Shown here piece by piece: positions 1 through 7,936 of a stretch of 37,616 bases of DNA. The position numbers and the translations under genes were made by a program. Origin of the DNA: Tagaea sp. CACIAM 22H2 (GTDB lineage Bacteria; Pseudomonadota; Alphaproteobacteria; CACIAM-22H2); the NCBI GenBank assembly GCA_014444615.1, contig PVXE01000042.1, forward strand, positions 1 through 37,616, in the 5' to 3' direction. The notes below the pieces were generated by a model. That model had not been told where the DNA came from. It ran no database searches and saw nothing but the letters and a program-made list of their open reading frames with translations. Every line of letters starts with the position of its first letter. Within the stretch, counting starts at the first letter, position 1.

Positions 1-1281
1 GGAGATGCGGGCGCCGACACGCTCGTGGGCGGCACCGGCAACGACAGGCTCGACTATTCGGCGTCCAACGCGGCGATCAGCGTCAATCTCGCGACCAACG
101 CCGTGTCGGGCGGTCACGCCCAGGGCGATTCGATTTCCGGCTTCGAGCAGGTCATCGGTTCGGCGTTCAACGACACGCTGACCGGCTCCACCGGCGCGAA
201 CATCATCGACGGCGGTGCTGGCAACGACGTCATCCAAGGCGGGGCCGGTGCCGACACGCTGATCGGCGGCGACGGCCTCGATACGCTGTCCTATTCGGCG
301 AGCGCTTCGGGCGTGAACGTCAATCTCGCGACGGGCGCCGTCTCGGGCGGCGATGCGGCGGGCGACACGATTTCGGGTTTCGAAACGCTGATCGGTTCGG
401 GCTCGGCCGATACGCTGACGGGTTCCACCGGTTCGGAACGTATCGAGGGTGGGGCCGGCAACGATCTGATCACCGGCGGCGGCGGCAACGATACGTTCGT
501 CGGCGGCGCCGGCTCGGACTCGATCATCGGCGGTTCGGGCGTCGACACGGTCGATTTCTCCTACACCTCCAGCCGCGTGAACGTGAATCTCTCGACCGGC
601 GTGGGCGCCACTGGCGACGCGGCGGGGGATCGCTACACGTCGATCGAAAACGTGCTCGGCACCACCGGCAACGACACGATCACCGGCTCGAGCGATGCGA
701 ATTTGCTGGTCGGCAATGCCGGGAACGACAGCATTCTGGGCGGTGCGGGCGACGACACGATCCGGGGCGGTGCCGGCAACGACATCCTGCGCGGCGGGAC
801 GGGCAGCGACACGCTCGACTATTCCGACAGCACCGCCGGTGTGACGGTCAAACTTTCGAACAACACCGCGTCGGGCGGGTTCGCGCAGGGCGACAATATC
901 GCCGAGTTCGAGAACGTCACCGGTTCCAACTTCGCCGACCGGTTGACCGGCGATGCGGCCGACAATGTTTTCGACGGGCGCGGCGGCAACGACACGATCA
1001 CCGGCGGGGCCGGGTCGGACATCGCCTATTTCGGCGTCGGCGGCGGACGCGACACGTTCGACGGCGGGGCCGGCGGCGGCTGGACAGATACGGTCATCGT
1101 CGACGGCGCGGGCGTGGGGCCCGGCCAGGGCGGCTGGACGGTTATCCTGTCGGACGGGACCGAACTCGCGGCCGAGGGGGCGACGGGCTCTTTGGACCTC
1201 GGCGACGACGCGTCGGGCACCATCGTCTTGGCCGATGGTAGCGAAATGACCTTCGACAATCTCGAGCGGATCAGCTGGTAA
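1..1281 (+). CDS. RTX calcium-binding repeat protein, C-terminal part (5' end outside window)
   Basis: The reading frame is open from the first base, so the N-terminus lies outside the window; 426 residues are visible. The protein is built from glycine/aspartate-rich nonapeptides of the GGxGNDxI type (hemolysin-type Ca2+-binding beta-roll). These alternate with a second module, roughly LDYS...VNLATG..SGG.A.GD.ISGFE.V.GS..DTLTGS, that occurs about four times. The last 70 residues lack RTX repeats and end in a hydrophobic-acidic tail (FDNLERISW), as expected of an uncleaved C-terminal type I secretion signal. From family knowledge such proteins are exported by an ABC/MFP/TolC channel and fold on binding extracellular calcium; roles include adhesins, proteases and S-layer proteins. 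No catalytic domain is visible, so the function is unknown. No type I secretion genes are in the window. Confidence 0.9.
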   Translation, partial: GDAGADTLVGGTGNDRLDYSASNAAISVNLATNAVSGGHAQGDSISGFEQVIGSAFNDTLTGSTGANIIDGGAGNDVIQGGAGADTLIGGDGLDTLSYSASASGVNVNLATGAVSGGDAAGDTISGFETLIGSGSADTLTGSTGSERIEGGAGNDLITGGGGNDTFVGGAGSDSIIGGSGVDTVDFSYTSSRVNVNLSTGVGATGDAAGDRYTSIENVLGTTGNDTITGSSDANLLVGNAGNDSILGGAGDDTIRGGAGNDILRGGTGSDTLDYSDSTAGVTVKLSNNTASGGFAQGDNIAEFENVTGSNFADRLTGDAADNVFDGRGGNDTITGGAGSDIAYFGVGGGRDTFDGGAGGGWTDTVIVDGAGVGPGQGGWTVILSDGTELAAEGATGSLDLGDDASGTIVLADGSEMTFDNLERISW

Positions 1282-1327
1282 TCACCGATCCTAGATTGTT
1301 GATCTCCAGCTAAGATACTGAAATAGA

Positions 1328-1342
1328 TATAATTTTTATAAT
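1328..1342 (+). promoter_or_regulatory. Candidate -10 region (two overlapping-range TATAAT hexamers)
   Basis: Perfect TATAAT hexamers lie at 1328-1333 and 1337-1342 in an AT-rich island about 100 nt upstream of the CorC-family gene, which contrasts with the G+C-rich surroundings. No good -35 hexamer is found at 16-18 nt; TTGTTG at 1296-1301 is too far away. This is a weak promoter guess for the downstream gene. Confidence 0.2.
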
Positions 1343-1437
1343 GGACGCCGGGCAATACACCGCGTCCGCCCGTGCTATACCTGTGCGCCTCGAAGCCGCC
1401 GCCAATCCGTCGCGGGCCGGCATGATTGGAGTAAGAG

Positions 1438-2721
1438 GTGTACGTCGAGATCGCCGTCGTCTTGGTGCTGACGATCGTCAATGGATTGCTCGCGATGTCG
1501 GAATTGGCCGTCGTTTCCGCGCGGTCGACCCGGCTTAAGGTTTTGCAGGATAAGGGTAATCGCGGGGCGGAGATCGCCATGCGTTTGGCGGCGGACCCCG
1601 GCCGCTTCCTGTCGACCGTTCAAATCGGCATCACCCTGGTCGGCATTTTGTCGGGCGCCTTTTCGGGCGCCACGCTCGGATTGCGCCTCTCCGGCTACCT
1701 ATCGGAACTCGGGACACCCCCGGCCGCGGCCGACGCATTGGGCGTGGGTATCGTCGTCGTCGCCATCACCTATTTGTCGCTGATCGTCGGCGAACTCGTG
1801 CCCAAGCAGATCGCGCTGCGCGACCCCGAACGCGTCGCGGCGAAGGTCGCGGCCCCGATGCTGGCGTTGAGCCACGCGGCGGCACCGCTCGTCTGGCTGC
1901 TCGATCGCTCGGGCAAGGCCGTCTTGCGCCTGTTCGGACCGAAGAGCACGTCCAACGAAAGCGTGACCGAGGAGGAAGTGAAGAACGTGATCGCGGAAGC
2001 CGCGACCGCCGGCATCCTCGAAGGTCAGGAACACGAGATGATTTCGGGCGTCATGCGTTTGGCCGATCGCGCGGCCAAGTCGCTGATGACCCCGCGCCAC
2101 GAAGTCGAGACGCTCGACATCGCTTCGCCCCAGGACGTGCTGCGCAAACACCTGCTCGAGACGTCGCGCGTGCGCCTGCCGATGTGGGAAGGCGAGCGCG
2201 ATGCGGTGATCGGCGTGCTCGACGTGAAGGCAGCACTGGTCGAATTGCTCGAACACGGCACGATCGACGCGCGCAAGCACACACGCCCCGTGCCCGCCGT
2301 GCTCGACGGCATGGATGCGCTCGACGTCGTCAAGGCGATCCAGGAATCGTCGATGCATATGGCCCTCGTCGTCGACGAATACGGCCATTTCGAAGGCATC
2401 ATCACCTCGACCGACATCCTGGTGGCGATCGCTGGCTCGTTCAAGGACGACCAGGACGAGGAACCGGCCCTGGTGGTGCGTGACGATTCCTCGTATCTCG
2501 TCGCGGGCTGGATGCGGGCCGACGAATTCTCCGCGCGCACGGGCGTGCCGACCGAGAAGGACGCGGATTACGAAACCGTCGCGGGGCTCGTTCTCCATCG
2601 CCTCGGCCGTCTGCCGCAAACCGGCGAGCGGGTTCAGATCGGCGAATGGACGCTCGAAGTCGTCGATATGGACGGAAGGCGCATCGACAAACTGCTCGTC
2701 ACGCGCAAGGCCGCCGCGTAA
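1438..2721 (+). CDS. CorC/HlyC (CNNM-type) membrane protein with CBS pair
   Basis: A 427-residue inner-membrane protein. Residues about 1-190 form the DUF21/CNNM transmembrane domain, with hydrophobic segments near 3-20, 58-85, 100-125 and 140-155. It opens with the typical NGLLAMSELAVVSAR stretch (the small N..L..SE..VxSxR motif). Residues about 205-330 form two CBS domains, including LMTPRHEVETLD and VVDEYGHFEGIIT. Residues about 345-425 are the CorC_HlyC C-terminal domain. From family knowledge, members are linked to Mg2+/Co2+ transport or efflux, with CBS domains binding adenine nucleotides; the name hemolysin is historical. The GTG start is chosen because GGAG sits 7 nt upstream and the transmembrane segment begins at once. 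It ends 6 nt from the convergent cupin gene. Confidence 0.92.
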   Translation: MYVEIAVVLVLTIVNGLLAMSELAVVSARSTRLKVLQDKGNRGAEIAMRLAADPGRFLSTVQIGITLVGILSGAFSGATLGLRLSGYLSELGTPPAAADALGVGIVVVAITYLSLIVGELVPKQIALRDPERVAAKVAAPMLALSHAAAPLVWLLDRSGKAVLRLFGPKSTSNESVTEEEVKNVIAEAATAGILEGQEHEMISGVMRLADRAAKSLMTPRHEVETLDIASPQDVLRKHLLETSRVRLPMWEGERDAVIGVLDVKAALVELLEHGTIDARKHTRPVPAVLDGMDALDVVKAIQESSMHMALVVDEYGHFEGIITSTDILVAIAGSFKDDQDEEPALVVRDDSSYLVAGWMRADEFSARTGVPTEKDADYETVAGLVLHRLGRLPQTGERVQIGEWTLEVVDMDGRRIDKLLVTRKAAA

Positions 2722-2727
2722 ACACGA

Positions 2728-3189
2728 TCAATGGCGGTGGATCGGGTCGATCCACTTCACATTCTCGGGCTTCTCGGCCGGTTCGATGTCGAGATTGATC
2801 GCGACAGCCTGTCCGTCGGAGCGGACGAGCACGCATTCCAGCGTCTCGTCCGCCTTCGCGTTGATCTCCTGATGCGGCACGTAAGGCGGCACGAAGATGA
2901 AATCGCCGGGGCCCGCCTCGGCGACGAATTCCAGATTGTCGCCCCAGCGCATCCGCGCGCGCCCGCGCACGACATAGATGACGCTTTCCAGCGGCCCGTG
3001 GTGATGCGCGCCGGTCTTGGCGCCGGGATGGATATGGACCGTGCCGGCCCATAGTTTTTGGGCGCCCGCGCGCGCGAAATCGATCGCCGTGGCGCGGTTC
3101 ATGCCCGCCGTCTTGCCCGCCGTCGTCGGGTCCAGCGAGTCGGCCGGGATCACCTGCACCCCGTCATGCTTCCATTTCGGCTCGGTCAT
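2728..3189 (-). CDS. Single-domain cupin protein
   Basis: A 153-residue protein with one cupin barrel. Motif 1 is seen as G-A-H-H-H-G-P-L-E-S followed by YVVRG, giving the two His and Glu metal ligands. Motif 2 is GDFIFVPPYVPHQEIN, giving the third His. No other domain is present. From family knowledge such proteins are small metal-dependent enzymes (isomerases, dioxygenases, lyases) or sugar/sulfur compound binders; the substrate cannot be read from sequence. The ATG start has a strong GGGGAG Shine-Dalgarno 7 nt upstream. The gene is divergent from the LysR regulator at 3298, with a candidate LysR box between them, so it is the likely target of that regulator. Confidence 0.85.
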   Translation of the reverse strand: MTEPKWKHDGVQVIPADSLDPTTAGKTAGMNRATAIDFARAGAQKLWAGTVHIHPGAKTGAHHHGPLESVIYVVRGRARMRWGDNLEFVAEAGPGDFIFVPPYVPHQEINAKADETLECVLVRSDGQAVAINLDIEPAEKPENVKWIDPIHRH

Positions 3190-3252
3190 CGTCGGCTCCC
3201 CGTTGCGCTGGACGGCCCCAAGTCTAGCCGCCCGTGCGCGGCCGGTGTGTCG

Positions 3253-3271
3253 AATTTTCGCGCGGAAAATT
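3253..3271. promoter_or_regulatory. Candidate LysR-type operator (perfect inverted repeat, T-N11-A core)
   Basis: The arms AATTTTC (3253-3259) and GAAAATT (3265-3271) form a perfect 7-bp inverted repeat around GCGCG. The repeat contains the T-N11-A geometry typical of LysR-family operators. It lies in the 108-bp divergent gap, 26 nt before the LysR start and 63 nt before the cupin start, where an autoregulated activator would bind. Binding is inferred from position and symmetry. Confidence 0.55.
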
Positions 3272-3297
3272 ATTCATGGGGCGTTTAGAATACCGCC

Positions 3298-4233
3298 ATG
3301 CGTCGCCGCCGTTTACCCCCGCTCAATTCCTTGCGCGCCTTCGAGGCCGTCGCCCGCCATCTCAGCGTGACGAAGGCGGCGGACGAGCTGGCCGTCACGC
3401 CCGCCGCGGTCAGCCACCAGATCAAGACGATCGAAGATCATCTCGAGATCGAGTTGTTCCAGCGCACCAAGGGCATTCTGCTGCTGACCGATGCGGGCCA
3501 GGCGATCCTGCCCGGCATTCGCGACGGCTTCGAGAGCCTGCAAGCCGCGATCGAGCAGATCGACAATCTGGGCGATGCGGGCGTGCTGACGATTTCGGTG
3601 GCGCCGTCCTTCGCCGCGAAATGGCTGTTGCCGCGCCTCGAGCGTTTCCAGGCGAAGTATCCCGAGATCGACGTGCGCGTCGGCGCCTCGATGGCGCTGA
3701 CGGATTTCCATTCGGACGGCGTCGATCTTGCCATCCGCTACGGCGCGGGGCGCTATCCCGATCTGCATTGCGAGCGCTTGCTAGAGGAAACCGTGTTTCC
3801 GGTGTGCAGCCCGAAACTTTTGAAGGGCAAGCAGCGGCTCGACGCCGTGTCGGCGCTGAAGGACCAAACCCTGCTGCACGACGACAGCCCCGACGACGAT
3901 CCGTCGTGCCCCACATGGTCGATGTGGCTGAAGGCGGCGGGGGCGAGCGATATCGACGGCACGCGCGGGCCGCGCTTCAATCAATCGAGCTTGGTCGTCG
4001 AAGCCGCGGCGCTGGGGCGCGGTGTCGCCTTGGCGAAGGCGTCGCTCGCCGCCGCCGACCTCGCCGAAGGGCGCCTGATCAAGCCGTTCGGCACGGCCGT
4101 GCCGGTCGATTTCGCCTATTGGCTGGTTTGCCCGGAACCCAAGCTTGCCTTGCGCAAGGTCGCGCTGTTCGCCGATTGGCTCAAATCAGAAGCTTCGGCG
4201 TTCGCGGGCAAAGCGGGCAACCAGCCCGTCTGA
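3298..4233 (+). CDS. LysR-family transcriptional regulator, GcvA-like
   Basis: A 311-residue DNA-binding regulator. Residues about 6-66 are the winged helix-turn-helix (LNSLRAFEAVARHLSVTKAA..., PAAVSHQIKTIEDHL). The phrasing RxLPPLNSLRAFEA at the N-terminus is typical of the GcvA/AmpR subgroup. Residues about 92-295 are the periplasmic-binding-protein-like effector domain, including SVAPSFAAKWLLPRL and DLAIRYGAG. From family knowledge it binds an operator as a tetramer and switches a divergent target in response to a small molecule. No Shine-Dalgarno is evident before the ATG. Its 3' end overlaps the convergent CysG-like gene by 118 nt. The divergent cupin is the probable target; the effector is unknown. 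Confidence 0.93.
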   Translation: MRRRRLPPLNSLRAFEAVARHLSVTKAADELAVTPAAVSHQIKTIEDHLEIELFQRTKGILLLTDAGQAILPGIRDGFESLQAAIEQIDNLGDAGVLTISVAPSFAAKWLLPRLERFQAKYPEIDVRVGASMALTDFHSDGVDLAIRYGAGRYPDLHCERLLEETVFPVCSPKLLKGKQRLDAVSALKDQTLLHDDSPDDDPSCPTWSMWLKAAGASDIDGTRGPRFNQSSLVVEAAALGRGVALAKASLAAADLAEGRLIKPFGTAVPVDFAYWLVCPEPKLALRKVALFADWLKSEASAFAGKAGNQPV

Positions 4234-4712
4234 TCCAATTCGCGCGCGGTCGCTTCGCGGATCGCGCGATGGTCCATGCCCTGCGCGCGCCAATTGCGGC
4301 GCTTGGCTTCCAGCAGGTCGAGGCGCATCGCCCACGCCGCACCAAACATTTTACCGAGATAGGCCGCAAGCGCCCCGGCAAGGCCGGGGGCGCGCCCGCC
4401 GGTCGCGACCGTGACGGTCAAATCGCCGCGCCGGATCAAAGCGGGCGTGTGGAAGTCGCACAGCTCGGTCACGTCCTCGACATTCACCAGCGCGCCTGCC
4501 GCGCGCGCGCGGGACGCGATTTCACGCGACCGTTCCTCGTCGAAATCGGCGATGTAGACGATGCGATAGCCCGACAAATCGCCGTCCGGCGCCACGCGCG
4601 AGACCTTCGCCGCGCCCGCCTCAAGCAGCAATTCCAGGCGGCGCGCGGCGCGCGGACCGTCCCCGATCAAGGCGATCGGCAGTTTCGCGGCGTCGAGATT
4701 GATCGGCAGCAT
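4116..4712 (-). CDS. Precorrin-2 dehydrogenase / sirohydrochlorin ferrochelatase-like protein (CysG N-terminal type)
   Basis: A 198-residue protein resembling the N-terminal CysG/Met8p module. It has a Rossmann start at residues about 11-35 (PIALIGDGPRAARRLELLLEAGA, a degenerate GxGxxA pattern), then VNVEDVTELCDFHTPALIRRGDLTVTVATGG, the conserved NVxD...F..PA...RG.L.iaisTgG stretch. From family knowledge this module oxidises precorrin-2 with NAD+ and can insert Fe2+ to make siroheme, the cofactor of the sulfite reductase encoded at 5893-7551. The methyltransferase half of CysG is absent, so precorrin-2 must be made elsewhere. The last 39 or so codons lie inside the opposing LysR gene and have no recognisable motif. 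Confidence 0.85.
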   Translation of the reverse strand: MLPINLDAAKLPIALIGDGPRAARRLELLLEAGAAKVSRVAPDGDLSGYRIVYIADFDEERSREIASRARAAGALVNVEDVTELCDFHTPALIRRGDLTVTVATGGRAPGLAGALAAYLGKMFGAAWAMRLDLLEAKRRNWRAQGMDHRAIREATARELDQTGWLPALPANAEASDLSQSANSATLRKASLGSGQTSQ

Positions 4713-4836
4713 GGTCGGATACTCGGGTTTGGGCCGGAATTCGGGAATTGAGGTTTTTTAGGCGGGGGCCAAAGATTTACTCGCTCGCCAACTTACCCGA
4801 ACCGCCGTTTGATGAAGTCCTGAAACGGAGCGGGTC

Positions 4837-5379
4837 ATGGGCATTCAAACGGCGGTCTCCACGGCGATCAAAGCGGCCTCCCGGACGGAAATCCGCGAAG
4901 CTTTTACGGCCGACGAGCTGGGTTGGATCTTGGGCGAGGCGGCATTTTTGACCCGCAGCGCCCCTGCCGCCGCCGATGCCCATTTGCGCAGCGCCGGTTT
5001 GGCCCTGCTGGCGCGCCATCCCGAACTCGCGGCCCCGGCGATTGCCGAGCTTGGCGCCCCGGTCAAGATCGCGGGCAGCGAATACCGCGCGCAATGGACC
5101 GGACGAATCGCCGCGCAACCGGGGGAAATCGTCGCGCTGGTCGCGTTCTCGGGGGCCAATATCGTGCTCGAACGCCGAGCCGGCTTTGCCGATAACGCCG
5201 CGCTGGACGCCGGCGCGGTGATCGTGTTGCGGGAAGGCGAGGCGGCCGCGCCGTTGCCCGGCGGCTTCGCCGGTCCGGTCTTTGCCGTGCGCTATACGCG
5301 CACCCAAGCCGGCGAGGCGATGGTCGTGCCGATCGGCGAACACGCGTTGTGGCCCAGCGCCTGGGCCGTCGCCGGCTAA
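4837..5379 (+). CDS. Hypothetical protein inside the sulfite-reduction region
   Basis: A 180-residue protein that is not recognised. It is rich in alanine and has no signal peptide or transmembrane segment. An all-helical N-terminal part (about 1-75) appears to precede a beta-rich C-terminal part (about 75-180) with short strands such as EIVALVAFSGANIVLE and GPVFAVRYTR. The ATG has a good GGAG Shine-Dalgarno 9 nt upstream, which supports it being real. It lies on the strand opposite the sulfur genes, between the CysG-like gene and the DUF934 gene, and ends 4 nt before the DUF934 stop. No function is proposed; a role linked to sulfur metabolism would rest only on position. Confidence 0.6.
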   Translation: MGIQTAVSTAIKAASRTEIREAFTADELGWILGEAAFLTRSAPAAADAHLRSAGLALLARHPELAAPAIAELGAPVKIAGSEYRAQWTGRIAAQPGEIVALVAFSGANIVLERRAGFADNAALDAGAVIVLREGEAAAPLPGGFAGPVFAVRYTRTQAGEAMVVPIGEHALWPSAWAVAG

Positions 5380-5383
5380 TTCC

Positions 5384-5890
5384 TCAAGCGGGGCGGCGGC
5401 GCCAAGCATAGCCGCCTTCCTCGCGCTCTTCGCGCGTCGCCGGCTGGAAATAATGATCGACCGTGACGATCTTGCCGTCGCGCAACGCGGCGATCGTGCC
5501 CGCATGCGTGGGCTGCAGCGCGTCGAACCCGGCGCGCAGCATCAACGTGATCTGATCGCGCAACACGTCGCCGATGGCGCGCAACTCGCCCTTGAAGCCG
5601 TGGCGCTCGCGCGCGAGCCGGGCGAGCGAATAGGGCCGCCCGTCGGCGTAGCGCAGGAATTTGAGCGCGATCAGATCGAAGCGGTTCACATCCTTCTCGA
5701 TCCCGTCGAAAGTTTCGCCCGCGACGAGCACGAGGCCGAGCGGCGCATTGCGCGCCAGCAGCGCGTCGCGGTCGCGCAGGAACCGCGCTTTGGTAATCGC
5801 GGCCGGGCCTGGCGGTAGGGCGTCGCCGTCCGCGGGAAACGACCAGGCATCTTCGCCGAACGCGCGGCGCTTCACGTCGTAAACGGTCAT
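5384..5890 (-). CDS. DUF934 family protein, sulfite-reductase accessory
   Basis: A 168-residue soluble protein of the DUF934 (COG3749) type, recognised by the stretch NRFDLIALKFLRYADGRPYSLARLAR and by LRAIGDVLRDQ..LMLRAGFDAL. From family knowledge it is almost always encoded directly after the siroheme sulfite reductase and is annotated as probably involved in sulfite reduction, but its biochemical role is not established. The ATG at 5890 is chosen over an upstream TTG because it starts 2 nt after the cysI stop, giving tight coupling in the order DUF2849-cysI-DUF934. Confidence 0.85.
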   Translation of the reverse strand: MTVYDVKRRAFGEDAWSFPADGDALPPGPAAITKARFLRDRDALLARNAPLGLVLVAGETFDGIEKDVNRFDLIALKFLRYADGRPYSLARLARERHGFKGELRAIGDVLRDQITLMLRAGFDALQPTHAGTIAALRDGKIVTVDHYFQPATREEREEGGYAWRRRPA

Positions 5891-5892
5891 GA

Positions 5893-7551
5893 TCAAGCGT
5901 CCGCGTAGAGGGCGGCTTTAAAGGGCTCGGCGCCCACGCGGCGATAGGCGTCGAGGAAGCTTTCCTCGGGACCCTTGCGCAAGCCGAGATAGACGTCGAT
6001 CACCGCTTCCACTGCATCCACGACCTTATCGGTCGGGAAGCCCGGCCCGATGATTTCGCCGATCGACGTGTGCTCGTCGGCCGAGCCGCCCAGCGTGATC
6101 TGGTAGAGCTCCTTGCCCTTCTGATCCACGCCCAGCAGGCCGATATGGCCGACATGATGATGGCCGCAGGCGTTGATACAGCCGGAAATCTTGATCTTCA
6201 GATCGCCGATTTCCTCCTGGCGCGCGATGTCGGCGAAACGCTCTGACAAACGCTGCGCGACCGGGATCGAGCGCGCATTGGCGAGTGCGCAATAGTCGAG
6301 CCCTGGGCAAGCGATGATGTCGGTCACCAAACCCGCATTGGGCGTGGCGAGGTTGTGCTTGGCGAGTTCGGCGAACAGGGCCGGAATCTCGTCGAGCTTC
6401 ACATGCGGCAGAACCAAATTCTGCTCGTGGCTCACGCGGATTTCCGAGTGCGAGAAAAGTTCGGCGATATCGGCGATGGCGTCCATCTGTGCCGCCGTCG
6501 CGTCGCCCGGCGGTTCGCCGACCGGCTTCAACGAAACGGTGACGACGCCGTAACCGGCGGTGCGGTGCGCGGTCACGTTATGGCGTACGAAGCGCGAAAG
6601 ATCCTTGTTCGCGGCTTTCGCCGCTTCCAACGCGGTGGACGTCGCGGCCAGCTTTTCGAGTGCGGGCGGTGCAAAATAGGCGCTGATCGCCTTCACGTCG
6701 GCTTCGGGCAAATTCAGCGTCTTGCCCTTCAACTGCGCGAACTCGGCTTCAATCGCGGCGGCGATCTCGGACTTGCCCTTCTCGTGAACCAGAATCTTGA
6801 TCCGCGCCTTGTATTTGTTGTCGCGCCGACCTTCGAGGTTGTAGACGCGCAAGATCGCTTCGCAATAGGCGAGAAGATCTTCCTCCGGCAGGAAGTCGCG
6901 CACCTTATGCGCGATCATCGGCGTACGACCCTGGCCGCCGCCGACATAGACGGCGAAGCCGGTCTTGCCGCCGGGCCCGCGCACCGCGTGCAGCCCGATA
7001 TCGTGGACCTGCACGGCCGCGCGATCATGCGGCGCGCCGGTCACCGCGATCTTGAACTTGCGCGGCAGATAGGTGAATTCCGGATGGATCGACGACCATT
7101 GGCGCAGAATTTCGGCATAGGGGCGCGGATCGACGATTTCGTCGGCCGCAGCACCCGCGAAATGATCCGCCGTCACGTTGCGAATGCAATTGCCCGAGGT
7201 TTGAAGGGCATGCATCTCGACCTCGGCCAATTCGGCCAGCAGATCGGGAATGCGCGCAAGCTCGACCCAGTTGAATTGCAGGTTCTGGCGCGTCGTGAAA
7301 TGGCCATAGCCCTTGTCGTATTCGCGCGCGATATGGGCGAGCTTGCGCATCTGGCGCGATGAAACCACGCCATAGGGAATGGCGATGCGCAGCATATAGG
7401 CGTGAAGCTGCAGATAGACGCCGTTCATCAAGCGCAACGGCTTGAATTGGTCCTCGGTCAGCTCGCCCGACAGGCGGCGCTGAACCTGGTCGCGGAATTC
7501 GGCGACGCGTTCCAGAACGAAGCTCCGGTCGAATTCGTCGTAGCGATACAT
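5893..7551 (-). CDS. cysI: Nitrite/sulfite reductase hemoprotein subunit
   Basis: A 552-residue siroheme-[4Fe-4S] enzyme that reduces sulfite to sulfide with six electrons in assimilatory sulfur metabolism (cytoplasmic). It contains two ferredoxin-like half domains and two NiR_SiR domains. HFTTRQNLQFNW is a characteristic substrate/siroheme-binding stretch near residue 80. The cluster ligands are complete: C415 and C421 (CPGLDYC) and C458 and C462 (CINAC followed by GHHH). Length and motifs fit the alphaproteobacterial CysI type. The ATG start follows the DUF2849 stop by one base, so the genes are one operon. No flavoprotein (CysJ) or PAPS reductase (CysH) is seen in the window. Nitrite reduction cannot be excluded by sequence, but the DUF2849/DUF934 neighbours favour sulfite. 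Confidence 0.95.
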   Translation of the reverse strand: MYRYDEFDRSFVLERVAEFRDQVQRRLSGELTEDQFKPLRLMNGVYLQLHAYMLRIAIPYGVVSSRQMRKLAHIAREYDKGYGHFTTRQNLQFNWVELARIPDLLAELAEVEMHALQTSGNCIRNVTADHFAGAAADEIVDPRPYAEILRQWSSIHPEFTYLPRKFKIAVTGAPHDRAAVQVHDIGLHAVRGPGGKTGFAVYVGGGQGRTPMIAHKVRDFLPEEDLLAYCEAILRVYNLEGRRDNKYKARIKILVHEKGKSEIAAAIEAEFAQLKGKTLNLPEADVKAISAYFAPPALEKLAATSTALEAAKAANKDLSRFVRHNVTAHRTAGYGVVTVSLKPVGEPPGDATAAQMDAIADIAELFSHSEIRVSHEQNLVLPHVKLDEIPALFAELAKHNLATPNAGLVTDIIACPGLDYCALANARSIPVAQRLSERFADIARQEEIGDLKIKISGCINACGHHHVGHIGLLGVDQKGKELYQITLGGSADEHTSIGEIIGPGFPTDKVVDAVEAVIDVYLGLRKGPEESFLDAYRRVGAEPFKAALYADA

Positions 7552-7552
7552 C

Positions 7553-7852
7553 TTAAACGCTTCCTGGAATGGCGACCGTCGGGCCCTGGGCGCGGATACG
7601 TTCGCGCAGCAGAACGGGCAGACGCGACTCCGGGTCGAAGGCGACGGCCACGGGCTCGACCACGATGTTGCGGTCGTGATCCAACTTGGCGGCGGCGAGC
7701 AGCGCTTCAGCCTTGGCGGGGTCGAGGGCGATTTCGGCGCGCGTTGCGTCCTTCACCCAATCGCCCGTGTCGGTGCGGAAAACGACGATGCCCGAACGCA
7801 GATCGTTGGCCGTGATCGCGACCGGCCGGAACGGCTTTGCGGCTTTGCTCAT
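7553..7852 (-). CDS. DUF2849 family protein
   Basis: A 99-residue protein recognised as DUF2849 by the opening KPFRPVAITANDLRSGIVVF and the following TGDWVKDATRAEIA. From family knowledge it is a small protein restricted mainly to alphaproteobacteria and encoded immediately upstream of cysI; its role is unknown. The ATG at 7852 is preferred over an upstream in-frame ATG at 7906, which would add 18 residues without family character. It is first in the minus-strand operon DUF2849-cysI-DUF934. Confidence 0.82.
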   Translation of the reverse strand: MSKAAKPFRPVAITANDLRSGIVVFRTDTGDWVKDATRAEIALDPAKAEALLAAAKLDHDRNIVVEPVAVAFDPESRLPVLLRERIRAQGPTVAIPGSV

Positions 7853-7936
7853 GATCGGGGCACAATCGGTCCCGACCCCCCGGCGGGACAAACGAGAAAT
7901 CCTCACAAGCCCGTTAAGTTTGGTTGGATGCCCCGG

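Noticed and set aside
1..1281. Tandem repeats as a CRISPR or minisatellite
   Set aside because: The repeats are in frame, degenerate at the DNA level and translate to RTX nonapeptides; no spacer-repeat structure exists.
7869..7889. GTCCCG-N9-CGGGAC inverted repeat upstream of the sulfite-reductase operon
   Set aside because: Six-base G+C arms are common by chance in this base composition, and no known sulfur operator resembles it.
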